Shown here: positions 8,342 through 16,294 of the stretch, in pieces
Layout of the letters: the number at the start of each line of letters is the position of its first letter
Numbering within the stretch: the stretch's first letter is position 1
Assembly (NCBI GenBank): GCA_050287605.1
Contig: JBNKCG010000090.1
Coordinates: forward strand, 1 to 21,528
Direction of reading: 5' to 3'
DNA from: QQUJ01 sp050287605
GTDB lineage: Bacteria > Pseudomonadota > Gammaproteobacteria > QQUJ01
Length of the DNA stretch: 21,528 nucleotides
The notes under the pieces: generated by a model
The model's input: the letters and a program-made list of their open reading frames with translations, nothing else
Database searches by the model: none
Told to the model about the DNA's origin: nothing
Translations under genes and position numbers: made by a program

Positions 8342-9391
8342 TCAGATGATCGGTCCCTCGGCGTGCGTCTCCTCGGGCGTCTCCGGCCACAAGGTCTCGT
8401 GAAACTCCTCCACGCTGTCGGCCACCTCGTCCAGGCGACGGAAACGGGCGAGGTGAAACAGCGCGTCGCCCTCGTTGGCCAGCGGCAGGTTGGTGCGCCC
8501 GATGACGATCCCCTCAAACGGTGCCCGCACCTCCGCCTCGAGTTCGCCAAACGGATCGGCCACCACGGCCAATAGCCCGTCCTTCTCGACGCGCGCCCCC
8601 GGCGCCACCAGCAGGCGCAGCACCCCGCTCATGGGCGCGCGCACCCAGGCGGTGGCGCGCGCAACCACCGGATCGGGGCTCGAGCTGCGCCGCTTGCCGG
8701 CGGGCAGCATTTCCAACGCGCGCATAACGTTGATGATGCCGCGCGCACCGGCGCGAATGGAGATCTCGTCGAAACGCAACGCCTCGCCCGTTTCGTAGAG
8801 CAGCGTGGGGATACCCAACTCGGCCGCGGCGTGACGCAGCGACCCGTCGCGCAGGTTGGCATTGATCAGCACTGGCGCACCGAACGCGCGCGCCAAGCGA
8901 AGCGTCTCGGCATCCTCCAGATTGGCGCGGATTTGCGACAGATTGGTGCGGTGTCCGGCGCCGGTGTGAAGATCGATGCCGTGGCTGCACTTCTCGACGA
9001 TCTCGGACATGAACAGCCGCGCCAGCCGCCCAGCCAACGAGCCGGATTCGGAGCCGGGAAAGCTGCGGTTGAGATCGCGCCGATCGGGCAGGTAGCGCGA
9101 ACGGGTGATGAAGCCGTGCACGTTGACCACGGGGATCGCCACCAGCGTACCGCGCAGCTGGCGCAGCAGCGGCGCTTTCACCAGGCGGCGGATGATCTCC
9201 ACGCCGTTGATTTCGTCGCCGTGGACCGCCGCGCAAACGAACAGCCGTGCGCCGTCGCGGCGGCCGCACACCACGTGTACCGGCATGGCCACCGGCGAAT
9301 GGGTGTAGAGATGCGGCAGGGGCAGCTCGATGGTCGCACGGCTGCCGGGTTTGACCTCGCGGCCAGCGATGGAGAATCCGTGGTTCGCCAT
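8342..9391 (-). CDS. Succinylglutamate desuccinylase/aspartoacylase family zinc peptidase (M14-like)
   Basis: Members of the AstE/AspA family remove acyl groups from amino acids or cut glutamyl/aspartyl bonds, using one zinc ion. The 349-aa protein shows zinc ligands in VHGDEING (H57, E60) and in DLHTG (H142), the substrate-arginine region DRRDLNR (103-109), and a likely catalytic glutamate in YETGE (E200). The last third (APMSGVLRLLV onward, about 255-325) looks like a biotinyl/lipoyl-type barrel-sandwich domain but shows no obvious modified-lysine motif. It is the last gene of a three-gene minus-strand operon with rimK (19-base gap) and a retropepsin-like protein gene. That context points to processing of glutamylated protein or peptide rather than arginine catabolism, since no other ast genes are nearby. 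The substrate is inferred, not shown. Confidence 0.85.
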   Translation of the reverse strand: MANHGFSIAGREVKPGSRATIELPLPHLYTHSPVAMPVHVVCGRRDGARLFVCAAVHGDEINGVEIIRRLVKAPLLRQLRGTLVAIPVVNVHGFITRSRYLPDRRDLNRSFPGSESGSLAGRLARLFMSEIVEKCSHGIDLHTGAGHRTNLSQIRANLEDAETLRLARAFGAPVLINANLRDGSLRHAAAELGIPTLLYETGEALRFDEISIRAGARGIINVMRALEMLPAGKRRSSSPDPVVARATAWVRAPMSGVLRLLVAPGARVEKDGLLAVVADPFGELEAEVRAPFEGIVIGRTNLPLANEGDALFHLARFRRLDEVADSVEEFHETLWPETPEETHAEGPII

Positions 9392-9410
9392 GCGCGCGGG
9401 AGGCGAGCGC

Positions 9411-10316
9411 TCAGCCTTTACCGCGGGTGCGGGTGCGGTTGGGCTTGGCGTTCTTCTCGATGAACTGGATCACCAGTGATGCAATGTCCTTGTTGGTGGC
9501 GTGTTCGATACCCTCCAGGCCGGGCGACGAGTTGACCTCCAGCACCACCGGCCCGTGGTTGGAACGCAGAATGTCGACACCCGCTACGTTCAGACCCATG
9601 GTGCGGGCAGCACGCACGGCGGTGGCGCGCTCCTGCGGCGTCAGGCGCACCAACGAGGCACTGCCGCCACGGTGCAGGTTGGAGCGAAACTCGCCCGCCT
9701 TCGCCTGGCGCTGCATGGCCGCCACCACCTTCTCCCCCACCACGAAGCAGCGGATGTCGGCGCCGCCCGCCTCTTTGATGAATTCCTGCACCAAAAAGTT
9801 GGCGTGCAGTTCGCGGAAGGCGTCGATCAGGCTCTCGGCCGCTTTATGGGTCTCGGCCAGCACCACGCCGCGCCCCTGCGTTCCCTCCAGCAACTTCACC
9901 ACCAGCGGCGCACCGCCCACCAAGCGGATCAGGTCGCCGGTATCGCCCACCTGGTGGGCGAATCCGGTCACCGGCAAACCGATGCCCTTGCGCGAGAGCA
10001 GCTGCAGCGCGCGCAGCTTATCGCGCGAACGGCCGATGGCCACCGATTCGTTCAAAGGGTAACAGCCCAACATCTCAAACTGGCGCAGCACCGCCAAACC
10101 GTAGGTGGTGATAGAAGCGCCGATACGCGGGATCACCGCATCGAAGCCTTCCAGTTTTTCGCCGCGAAAGTAGATCCCCGGGCGCATGGTGGCGATATCC
10201 ATGTAGCACTTCAGTGCATCGACGACCATGACCTCGTGTCCGCGCTCCTTGGCCGCATCGACCAGGCGCGACGTCGAATAGAGCTGTCGATTGCGCGAAA
10301 GAATGGCGATCTTCAT
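9411..10316 (-). CDS. rimK: RimK, ATP-grasp glutamate ligase (ribosomal protein S6 modification)
   Basis: RimK adds glutamate residues to the C-terminus of ribosomal protein S6 and can make poly-alpha-glutamate. The protein starts MKIAILSRNRQLYSTSRL and has the ATP-grasp landmarks SRDKLRALQLL, PLVVKLLEGTQGRGV, FLVQEFIKEAGGADIRCFVVG and the metal-binding GPVVLEVNSSPGLEGIE. I chose ATG 10316 (301 aa), close to the roughly 300-aa E. coli RimK. The frame is open further upstream, but that part has no family similarity. The C-terminus ends in a basic NRTRTRGKG tail. It sits between a retropepsin-like protein gene and an M14 peptidase gene. RimK relatives (LysX, MptN) use other substrates, but the sequence and the RimB-like neighbour favour RimK proper. 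Confidence 0.93.
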   Translation of the reverse strand: MKIAILSRNRQLYSTSRLVDAAKERGHEVMVVDALKCYMDIATMRPGIYFRGEKLEGFDAVIPRIGASITTYGLAVLRQFEMLGCYPLNESVAIGRSRDKLRALQLLSRKGIGLPVTGFAHQVGDTGDLIRLVGGAPLVVKLLEGTQGRGVVLAETHKAAESLIDAFRELHANFLVQEFIKEAGGADIRCFVVGEKVVAAMQRQAKAGEFRSNLHRGGSASLVRLTPQERATAVRAARTMGLNVAGVDILRSNHGPVVLEVNSSPGLEGIEHATNKDIASLVIQFIEKNAKPNRTRTRGKG

Positions 10317-10353
10317 TGATGATTCCGAACGGGGGTGAACGCTTCCCGGCTCC

Positions 10354-10800
10354 TCAGCGAGGCCGCGGCGGCTGGCCGCAGAGGTACGACTTACCGGGAT
10401 GGACCAGGAAGCGGCGGTGCAGGGCGGTGCGCCCCAACAGCATCCTGAAGCGCATGGTATCACGGTTGGTCAGCGTCATCTCGATGCCCCAGTCGCGCCC
10501 GCCCAGGCGCACCTGCGTCGCAATCACATAGCGCTGCTCGCGGTGGCCGCCGGAATCGGTCACCCACCGATAGTCCACCACGTCGGCGCTGCACTCCACG
10601 GCCACGTCGTTGCGTCCCTGCAGCGGGTGGATGCCGAAGCGCACCCGGCGACGGCCGTGATCCTGGTAGGGCTCGACGAAGTAGGCGTGCAGCGCCGAGG
10701 TGCGCGCGCCGGTATCGATTTTGGCCTTGATCCAGGCGATCCCCAGATCCGGCAACGCCACCCATTCGCGCCAACCCACCACCTGCGGCGTGGCCGCCAT
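10354..10800 (-). CDS. 'ATP-dependent zinc protease' family, retropepsin-like (RimB-type)
   Basis: This 148-aa protein belongs to the family usually labelled ATP-dependent zinc protease or retropepsin-like. In pseudomonads the RimB protein of this family acts with RimK on S6 glutamylation. The key motif is an aspartic-protease-like KIDTGARTSALHA (D29-T30-G31-A32). The C-terminal half has RFRMLLGRTAL, the other conserved element. The label 'zinc protease' is historical; the DTGA motif suggests a pepsin/retropepsin fold. I chose ATG 10800 because GGGAG lies just upstream and the conserved sequence begins at VVGWREWVALPDLGI. The frame continues upstream to 10989 without family similarity. It is the first gene of the three-gene operon with rimK (37-base gap). 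Confidence 0.85.
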   Translation of the reverse strand: MAATPQVVGWREWVALPDLGIAWIKAKIDTGARTSALHAYFVEPYQDHGRRRVRFGIHPLQGRNDVAVECSADVVDYRWVTDSGGHREQRYVIATQVRLGGRDWGIEMTLTNRDTMRFRMLLGRTALHRRFLVHPGKSYLCGQPPRPR

Positions 10801-10924
10801 ATCCGCTCCCGGTCGCTGTCCAAACGGCGTAGTTCTAACCCAATCCGCCGTCGCGCACCAGCGCGGTGCCCGACCCGCTCGGGCACGGTTGAAAAGCGCC
10901 CGAATGTGTTCAAAGTGGATGTAA

Positions 10925-10985
10925 TCTCTCTCGCGCGCAGCGTATAATAAACACACGTTATTGGTTATTTTCGTATATTTATAGG
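10925..10985. promoter_or_regulatory. AT-rich divergent promoter region between the RimB-like gene and the DUF3579 gene
   Basis: A sharply AT-rich block stands out from GC-rich surroundings. It contains a perfect TATAAT at 10943-10948 on the plus strand and further TATATT/TTTATA stretches at 10974-10983. No good TTGACA-type -35 is found at 16-18 bases from the TATAAT. It probably drives the DUF3579 gene and possibly the rimK operon in the other direction. Confidence 0.4.
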
Positions 10986-11008
10986 GCAAAGCGCATTCAG
11001 GAGGTTAC

Positions 11009-11326
11009 ATGCCCGAGTCTGACAAACCAGGGAAGATCATCATCGAAGGCGTCACCCAGGAGGGCGCAAAGTTTCGCCCAAGCGACTGGGCCGAGCGCAT
11101 GAGCGGCAATCTCTCCACCTTCCGCGGGCGCCGCATCCAGTATTCGCCGTTTCTGAAGCCGGCCGTGAAAAACGGCGTGAAGTGCGTGGTGCTCGACCGC
11201 TCGCTGGAGCACAAGGATCCCGATCAGTACCGGCAGATCATGGAGTTTGCCCGCAAGAACAACCTGCGCTTCTGCGACGAGCTGCCCGGCGACGAAGAGC
11301 CTCAGGAGATCGACGAGGCCAAGTAG
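11009..11326 (+). CDS. DUF3579 domain-containing protein
   Basis: This 105-aa protein matches my recollection of the DUF3579 family, common in beta- and gammaproteobacteria and of unknown function. Recognisable stretches are KIIIEGVTQEGAKFRPSDWAERM near the start (10-32, family signature), CVVLDRSLEHKDP and FARKNNLRFCDELPG. There is no signal peptide or membrane segment, so it is likely a small cytoplasmic protein. The start is firm: AGGAGG lies just upstream of the ATG. The gene is monocistronic, with an AT-rich promoter region before it and its own terminator at 11351-11379. No function can be assigned from the neighbours, which are all on the opposite strand. Confidence 0.85.
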   Translation: MPESDKPGKIIIEGVTQEGAKFRPSDWAERMSGNLSTFRGRRIQYSPFLKPAVKNGVKCVVLDRSLEHKDPDQYRQIMEFARKNNLRFCDELPGDEEPQEIDEAK

Positions 11327-11350
11327 GCACCCATCGCAGCTCGGCGATAC

Positions 11351-11379
11351 ACAAAGGCCCTCCAGCAGAGGGCCTTTGT
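11351..11379 (+). terminator. Intrinsic terminator after the DUF3579 gene
   Basis: ACAAAGGCCCTC-CAGCA-GAGGGCCTTTGT is a perfect inverted repeat with a stable GC core and flanking A and T tracts. It lies 24 bases after the DUF3579 stop and may work in both directions. Confidence 0.88.
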
Positions 11380-11400
11380 CGTTGGACAAAACAAACACGC

Positions 11401-11498
11401 TTTACCACGAAGTACACCAAGTTCACGACGTTTCAAATGCAAAAGCGGGCCGTGGCTTGACGAAGTCACTTTGTGTACTTCGTGTACTTTGTGGTGAA
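11401..11498. repeat. Inverted repeat built from 9-bp CACGAAGTA-type units
   Basis: The left arm (11401-11430) and right arm (11469-11498) match in inverted orientation at about 24 of 30 positions. Each arm is itself a 9-bp periodic array: CACGAAGTA, CACCAAGTT, CACGACGTT on the left; on the complementary strand of the right arm, CACAAAGTA, CACGAAGTA, CACAAAGTG. The 38-bp centre has no gene. It resembles short intergenic elements seen in many environmental bacteria, which in translation give spurious TKYTKYTK-like peptides. Confidence 0.75.
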
Positions 11499-11517
11499 AA
11501 CGCATTCAACAAAAGCC

Positions 11518-11540
11518 TTCCCGGCTCCCGTCGCTCCTAC
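11518..11540 (-). repeat. Degenerate REP-like head overlapping the dctM stop
   Basis: Read on the minus strand, the sequence around the dctM stop is GTAGGAGCGACGGGAGCC, which starts like the REP-type head GTAGGAGCGGC found at 21125. The dctM TAG stop lies within GTAG. The second half of the usual stem is poorly kept. Confidence 0.35.
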
Positions 11541-12937
11541 TTGTAGCCGTGCAACTTGTCCAGCAGCTCCGGCAGAAACAGCGAGATCTGCGGGATGTAG
11601 GTGATCAGCACCAGGAAGATCAGCAGCAGCCCCAGCCACGGCACCGCCGCGCGCACCGCCCAACTCAGACCGTGCCCGGTGATGCCGGCGGTGACGAACA
11701 GGTTGAGCCCCACCGGCGGGGTGATCATGCCGATCTCCATGTTCACCACCATGATGATGCCCAGGTGGATGGGATCGATCCCCAGCTTGACGGCGATGGG
11801 GAACAGAATCGGCGCCATGATCAGGATGATGGCCGAAGGCTCCATGAAGTTGCCCGCCGCCAGCAGCAGCAGGTTGACCACGATCAGGAAACTCCACGCC
11901 GGCAATCCCCAATGCACGATGGTCTCGGCGATGGCGTGGGGGATGCGCTCGGTGGTCAGCACGTGGGCGAACAACATGGCATTGGCGATGATGAACAACA
12001 GCATGATGGAGACCTTGGCGGCATCCATCACCACGCCGCGCACCTCCTTGTCGGTCACGCACTTGGGCAGCGCCCAGGCCATCTGCACCAGATTGCGCAC
12101 CACCAGCGCGCCCAGCCCCTCGCCCTCTTTGCGCCACGGCACACTCCTCAGCGGACCCATGTCGCGGTAGCCGAAGCAGGCCACCAGAAAGGCGTAGATC
12201 GCCGACACAGCGGCCGCTTCCGTGGGGCTCGCTATGCCACCGTAGATGGAACCCAGCACGATGACGATCAGCATCAAACCGCCCAGCGCGCTGAAGCCCG
12301 ACGAAGCGAGCTCACGGAAACCCGGCCACGGCTGTGCCGGCAGCCCCTTGCGCCGCGCCACGACGTAGATGGCCAGCATCAGCAGCAACCCCATCATGAT
12401 GCCCGGGACGAAACCGGCCATGAACATGCGCGCCGCCGACTCCTCGGTGGCCGCCGCGTACACCAGCATCACGATAGAGGGGGGAATCAGAATGCCCAAC
12501 GTGCCGGCATTGGCGATGACGCCGGCAGCGAACTTCTCCGGATATCCCGCCTTGACCATACCGCCGATGACGATGGTACCGATGGCGGCCACCGTAGCCG
12601 GCGACGAGCCCGACACCGCAGCGAACAGCATGCACGCCATCACCGAGGCCATGGCCAGACCGCCGCGGATGTGGCCCACGCTGTCGATGGCGAAGCGGAT
12701 CAGGCGGCGCGCCACACCGCCGGTGGAGAGAAACGCCGACGACAGGATGAAGAAGGGGATGGCCAGCAGCGTGTAGTGTTCGGAAAGCGCCTCGAACAGC
12801 TTCAGGGCCACCGAGGCCAGGGAGTCGCCGGAGAAAAAGAGGATGGTAGTCACGCTGGCCAACCCCAGCGAGATCGCCACCGGCACGCCCATGAACATGC
12901 ACAGAAACAGCAGGATGAACAGCGCGGCCGTGGTCAT
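11537..12937 (-). CDS. dctM: DctM, TRAP transporter large permease
   Basis: DctM is the large, sodium-coupled membrane subunit of a TRAP transporter and forms the path for C4-dicarboxylates. The 466-aa protein is almost wholly hydrophobic helices, beginning MTTAALFILLFLCMFMGVPVA. It has DctM landmarks: MLFAAVSGSSPATVAAIG (103-120), the NAGTLGILIPPSIVM re-entrant loop (143-157) and its second-half counterpart NMEIGMITPPVGLNLFV. It is about 40 residues longer than common DctM proteins. The extra sequence is a hydrophilic stretch at about 258-300 between helices. It overlaps dctQ by four bases (ATGA), a standard coupling in TRAP operons. The stop codon lies in a REP-like sequence. Expression should follow the sigma-54 promoter before dctP. 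Confidence 0.94.
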   Translation of the reverse strand: MTTAALFILLFLCMFMGVPVAISLGLASVTTILFFSGDSLASVALKLFEALSEHYTLLAIPFFILSSAFLSTGGVARRLIRFAIDSVGHIRGGLAMASVMACMLFAAVSGSSPATVAAIGTIVIGGMVKAGYPEKFAAGVIANAGTLGILIPPSIVMLVYAAATEESAARMFMAGFVPGIMMGLLLMLAIYVVARRKGLPAQPWPGFRELASSGFSALGGLMLIVIVLGSIYGGIASPTEAAAVSAIYAFLVACFGYRDMGPLRSVPWRKEGEGLGALVVRNLVQMAWALPKCVTDKEVRGVVMDAAKVSIMLLFIIANAMLFAHVLTTERIPHAIAETIVHWGLPAWSFLIVVNLLLLAAGNFMEPSAIILIMAPILFPIAVKLGIDPIHLGIIMVVNMEIGMITPPVGLNLFVTAGITGHGLSWAVRAAVPWLGLLLIFLVLITYIPQISLFLPELLDKLHGYK

Positions 12938-13560
12938 GGCTTGGCCTCCCCCGCCGGCTTCTCAGCGGCGGCCAGATGCATGCTCTCCTTGGCCTCGTCG
13001 GCAAAGCTGAATCCGCTCGCTCTACCCACGATCACGGCCCACATCAGCATCAGCAGGCGAATCGCCAGAAACCCGAAACCCACGATCAGCATGCCGTGCG
13101 CCAGCCACACCGGCAGCGCCGGATCTTCGCTGTCAACGCGCAGCACGTCCCACGCAGTCTCCTCCGACATCAACGCCAGCAGAAAACGCGGAAACTTCAC
13201 GTCCTCCAGACCGATGCCGATGGTGTACATCTTCGCCAGGTATACCCACGAACCGAACAGGAACATCCCGCAGTAAACCAGACACAGGGCGATGGCCAGC
13301 ACGCTGACCGCCCGGTGCAGCTTGTCCGGCAGCAGCCGCACCACGGCGTCGACGCCGATGTGCGCGCCCACCTTGATACCGTAAGAGGCGCCGAACAGCA
13401 CGAACCACGCCGACATGTGCAACGTCAGCTCCTGGGACCACAGCAATCCGGTGTTGAAACCGAAGCGCAACACCACGTCGGCGAACACCAGCAGGGTCAT
13501 CAAAACGAGGAGGAGGGAGATAACTCCCTCCTCCACTTTGTTGACGATGTTCAAGAACAT
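12934..13560 (-). CDS. dctQ: DctQ, TRAP transporter small permease
   Basis: DctQ is the four-helix small membrane subunit that pairs with DctM and helps dock the binding protein. The 208-aa protein starts MFLNIVNKVEEGVISLLLVLMTLLVFADVVLRFGF and has the family element WSQELTLHMSAWFVLFGASYGIKVGAHIGVD split over two helices, with further helices near the middle and C-terminus. A loop of about 35 residues between helices three and four (KFPRFLLALMSEETAWDVL region) is longer than in minimal DctQ. The start has GGAG 9 nt upstream. A perfect 15-bp inverted repeat flanks this start (see separate entry). It overlaps dctM by four bases and follows dctP after 22 bases. Confidence 0.92.
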   Translation of the reverse strand: MFLNIVNKVEEGVISLLLVLMTLLVFADVVLRFGFNTGLLWSQELTLHMSAWFVLFGASYGIKVGAHIGVDAVVRLLPDKLHRAVSVLAIALCLVYCGMFLFGSWVYLAKMYTIGIGLEDVKFPRFLLALMSEETAWDVLRVDSEDPALPVWLAHGMLIVGFGFLAIRLLMLMWAVIVGRASGFSFADEAKESMHLAAAEKPAGEAKP

Positions 13561-13586
13561 CTTGCGACTCCGGAGGGAGGAGTTAT
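13520..13586 (-). promoter_or_regulatory. Long hairpin enclosing the dctQ ribosome-binding site and start
   Basis: ATAACTCCCTCCTCC at 13520-13534 and its exact reverse complement at 13572-13586 form a perfect 15-bp inverted repeat. In the mRNA the first arm covers the dctP stop UAA and the second arm lies in the early dctQ codons. The 37-nt loop holds the dctQ GGAG and AUG. It has no U-run, so it is not a simple terminator. Confidence 0.65.
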
Positions 13587-14575
13587 TTACCCGCCTTTTC
13601 CGCGGCCTGAATCAGATCGGCGCCGATCTCACCCTCGAACTTCTTCCACACCGGCTTCATCGCCTTGACCCACTCGGCACGCTCGGCGGCGGTCAGCTTG
13701 ATGATCTTGCTGCGGCCGGAATCGGCGATGCGCTGCATGTCGCCAGTATCCTTCTCACGCGCCACCTTGTTGCCGAACGCGATCGCCTCGTCCATCGCCT
13801 TGTCCAGCTCGGCGCGGATATCCTTGGGCAGGCCGTTCCAGAACTCGGCGGAGGTCACCACCAGGTAGCCCAGGTAGCCGTGGTCGGACTCGGTAATGTC
13901 GTCCTGCACCTCGAAGAACTTCTTGGAATAGATGTTGGACCAGGTGTTCTCCTGGCCGTCGATGGCCTTGGTCTGCAGCAGCGTGAACACCTCGGAGAAG
14001 GGTTTCTTCAGCGGCGTAGCACCCACCGCCTCGAACTGCGCGGCCAGCACGTCGGAAGTTTGGATACGGAACTTCAGCCCCTTGGCATCGGCCGGGGTGT
14101 GCAGCGGCTTGTTGGCCGAGAGCTGCTTCATGCCGTTGTGCAGGAAGCCGAGACCGATCAGTCCCTTCTTCTCCATGGAGCGCATCAGCTTCTTGCCGTC
14201 CTTGGAACCCATGAAGGCGTCCACGGCATCCATGTTCTTGAACAGGAACGGCAGATCGAACACCTGCAGCTTCTTGGTGTAGCGGTCGAACTTGGAGAGC
14301 GACGGTGCGGCGATCTGTACGTCACCCAGCAGCATCGCCTCCAGCACCTTGTTGTCACCGAACAGCTGCGAGTTGGGGTAGACCTCGACCACCACCTTGC
14401 CGCCCAGGCGCTCGGCCACCAGGTCGCGGAATTTGTTGGCCGCCTGGCCTTTGGGGGTGTTCTCCGCCACCACGTGGGCGAACTTGATGACGATGGGCGC
14501 GGCCGTGGCCTGCATGGAACCCAGGGTCAGGGCCGCGGCAGCCACCGCGGCGGTTGCGAATGTGCGAAAACGCAT
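13583..14575 (-). CDS. dctP: DctP, TRAP transporter C4-dicarboxylate-binding periplasmic protein
   Basis: DctP captures C4-dicarboxylates such as malate, fumarate and succinate in the periplasm and delivers them to DctQM. The 330-aa protein begins with a clear Sec signal peptide: MRFRTF, a hydrophobic alanine-rich core, and a likely cleavage at ATA/A near residues 25-26. The mature part starts PIVIKFAHVVAENTPKG and has VEVYPNSQLFGDNK, followed by GLKFRIQTSDVLAAQFEAVGA, which holds the conserved arginine that pairs with the substrate carboxylate. Length is usual for the family. The upstream region has a sigma-54 promoter and two DctD-type sites, so it is likely induced by dicarboxylates via DctBD. 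Substrate assignment rests on the DctBD and maeB neighbours as well as the family. Confidence 0.94.
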   Translation of the reverse strand: MRFRTFATAAVAAAALTLGSMQATAAPIVIKFAHVVAENTPKGQAANKFRDLVAERLGGKVVVEVYPNSQLFGDNKVLEAMLLGDVQIAAPSLSKFDRYTKKLQVFDLPFLFKNMDAVDAFMGSKDGKKLMRSMEKKGLIGLGFLHNGMKQLSANKPLHTPADAKGLKFRIQTSDVLAAQFEAVGATPLKKPFSEVFTLLQTKAIDGQENTWSNIYSKKFFEVQDDITESDHGYLGYLVVTSAEFWNGLPKDIRAELDKAMDEAIAFGNKVAREKDTGDMQRIADSGRSKIIKLTAAERAEWVKAMKPVWKKFEGEIGADLIQAAEKAGK

Positions 14576-14687
14576 GACTTTCGTCTCCTATGGCTCTAGA
14601 TGGATTGGAATCGGCTCGTTGTACGGATCCGGCTCTGTGCCGGCGAACTTCGCCTCGGCAGCCGCATTGGCCGGTGTCGCTCCAAAG

Positions 14688-14703
14688 TGCAATTCAGGGG
14701 CCA
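14688..14703 (-). promoter_or_regulatory. Sigma-54 (-24/-12) promoter of dctPQM
   Basis: Minus strand TGGCCCCTGAATTGCA fits TGGCACG-N4-TTGCW with GG and GC at exact spacing. The predicted transcription start is near 14677, giving a leader of about 100 nt before the dctP ATG. The nearby dctD gene encodes a sigma-54 activator. The 322-base gap between dctD and dctP also holds the upstream sites listed separately and no gene. Confidence 0.75.
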
Positions 14704-14738
14704 ATCGCCGTCCCGCATCCCCGCGCCCCGGTGCAGGG

Positions 14739-14750
14739 TTGTTATAACAA
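14739..14750. promoter_or_regulatory. Perfect 12-bp palindrome upstream of dctP
   Basis: TTGTTATAACAA is a perfect palindrome lying between the upstream activator sites and the sigma-54 promoter, around -67 from the predicted start. It may be an operator for a second regulator. No copy is seen before maeB. Confidence 0.35.
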
Positions 14751-14792
14751 GGGCTTATCTCTGCTATACATAGAATTGTTGCGTCGCATCAA

Positions 14793-14810
14793 GAGGCGAA
14801 GATCCGCACA
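14793..14810. promoter_or_regulatory. Upstream activator site 1 for dctP (putative DctD site)
   Basis: GAGGCGAAGATCCGCACA matches the perfect palindrome before maeB (21082-21099) at 14 of 18 positions, including the whole right half GATCCGCACA. Its centre lies about 125 bases upstream of the predicted dctP start, a usual place for a sigma-54 enhancer site. Confidence 0.6.
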
Positions 14811-14823
14811 GCGCGGATTCGGA

Positions 14824-14841
14824 TCGGCGGAATCCCACACA
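14824..14841. promoter_or_regulatory. Upstream activator site 2 for dctP (putative DctD site)
   Basis: TCGGCGGAATCCCACACA matches the maeB palindrome at 12 of 18 positions and keeps GCGGA and CACA in place. It is 31 bases (about three helical turns) from site 1, so both would face the same side of the DNA. Its centre is at about -156, close to the -152 of the maeB site. Confidence 0.45.
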
Positions 14842-14897
14842 AACGTATAGCGGGTTTCGCGCAATACGCGCGCCGAGTTGCGGCGGATTAAGGTTTT

Positions 14898-16244
<1,347 letters not shown>

Positions 16245-16268
16245 GTTGCTCCCTCGATCGAATCAGTC

Positions 16269-16284
16269 TCGCGCGTTCGCGCGA
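16269..16284 (-). repeat. GC hairpin between dctB and dctD
   Basis: TCGCGCG-TT-CGCGCGA is a perfect 7-bp inverted repeat in the 50-base gap between the dctB stop and the dctD start. No U-run follows in the direction of transcription, so it may mark an RNA processing or stability site rather than a terminator. Confidence 0.4.
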
Positions 16285-16294
16285 AGCAAAAAGT

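Noticed and set aside
10801..10989. N-terminal extension of the RimB-like protein from an ATG at 10989
   Set aside because: It would run through the AT-rich divergent promoter region. ATG 10800 has a good SD and matches the start of the conserved domain.
11466..12137. Minus-strand frame ending in FTTKYTKYTK next to dctM
   Set aside because: It is an out-of-frame shadow of dctM running into the 9-bp-periodic repeat, which generates the TKYTK peptide artefact.
11549..13276. Open plus-strand frame of 575 codons opposite dctM and dctQ
   Set aside because: It is antisense to two certain membrane protein genes, very rich in His, Gln and Asp as expected from reversed hydrophobic codons, and has no domain.
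14824..14896. Possible dctD terminator just after its stop
   Set aside because: Only 4-bp GCGC palindromes with no T-run. Read-through from dctD into dctPQM cannot be excluded.
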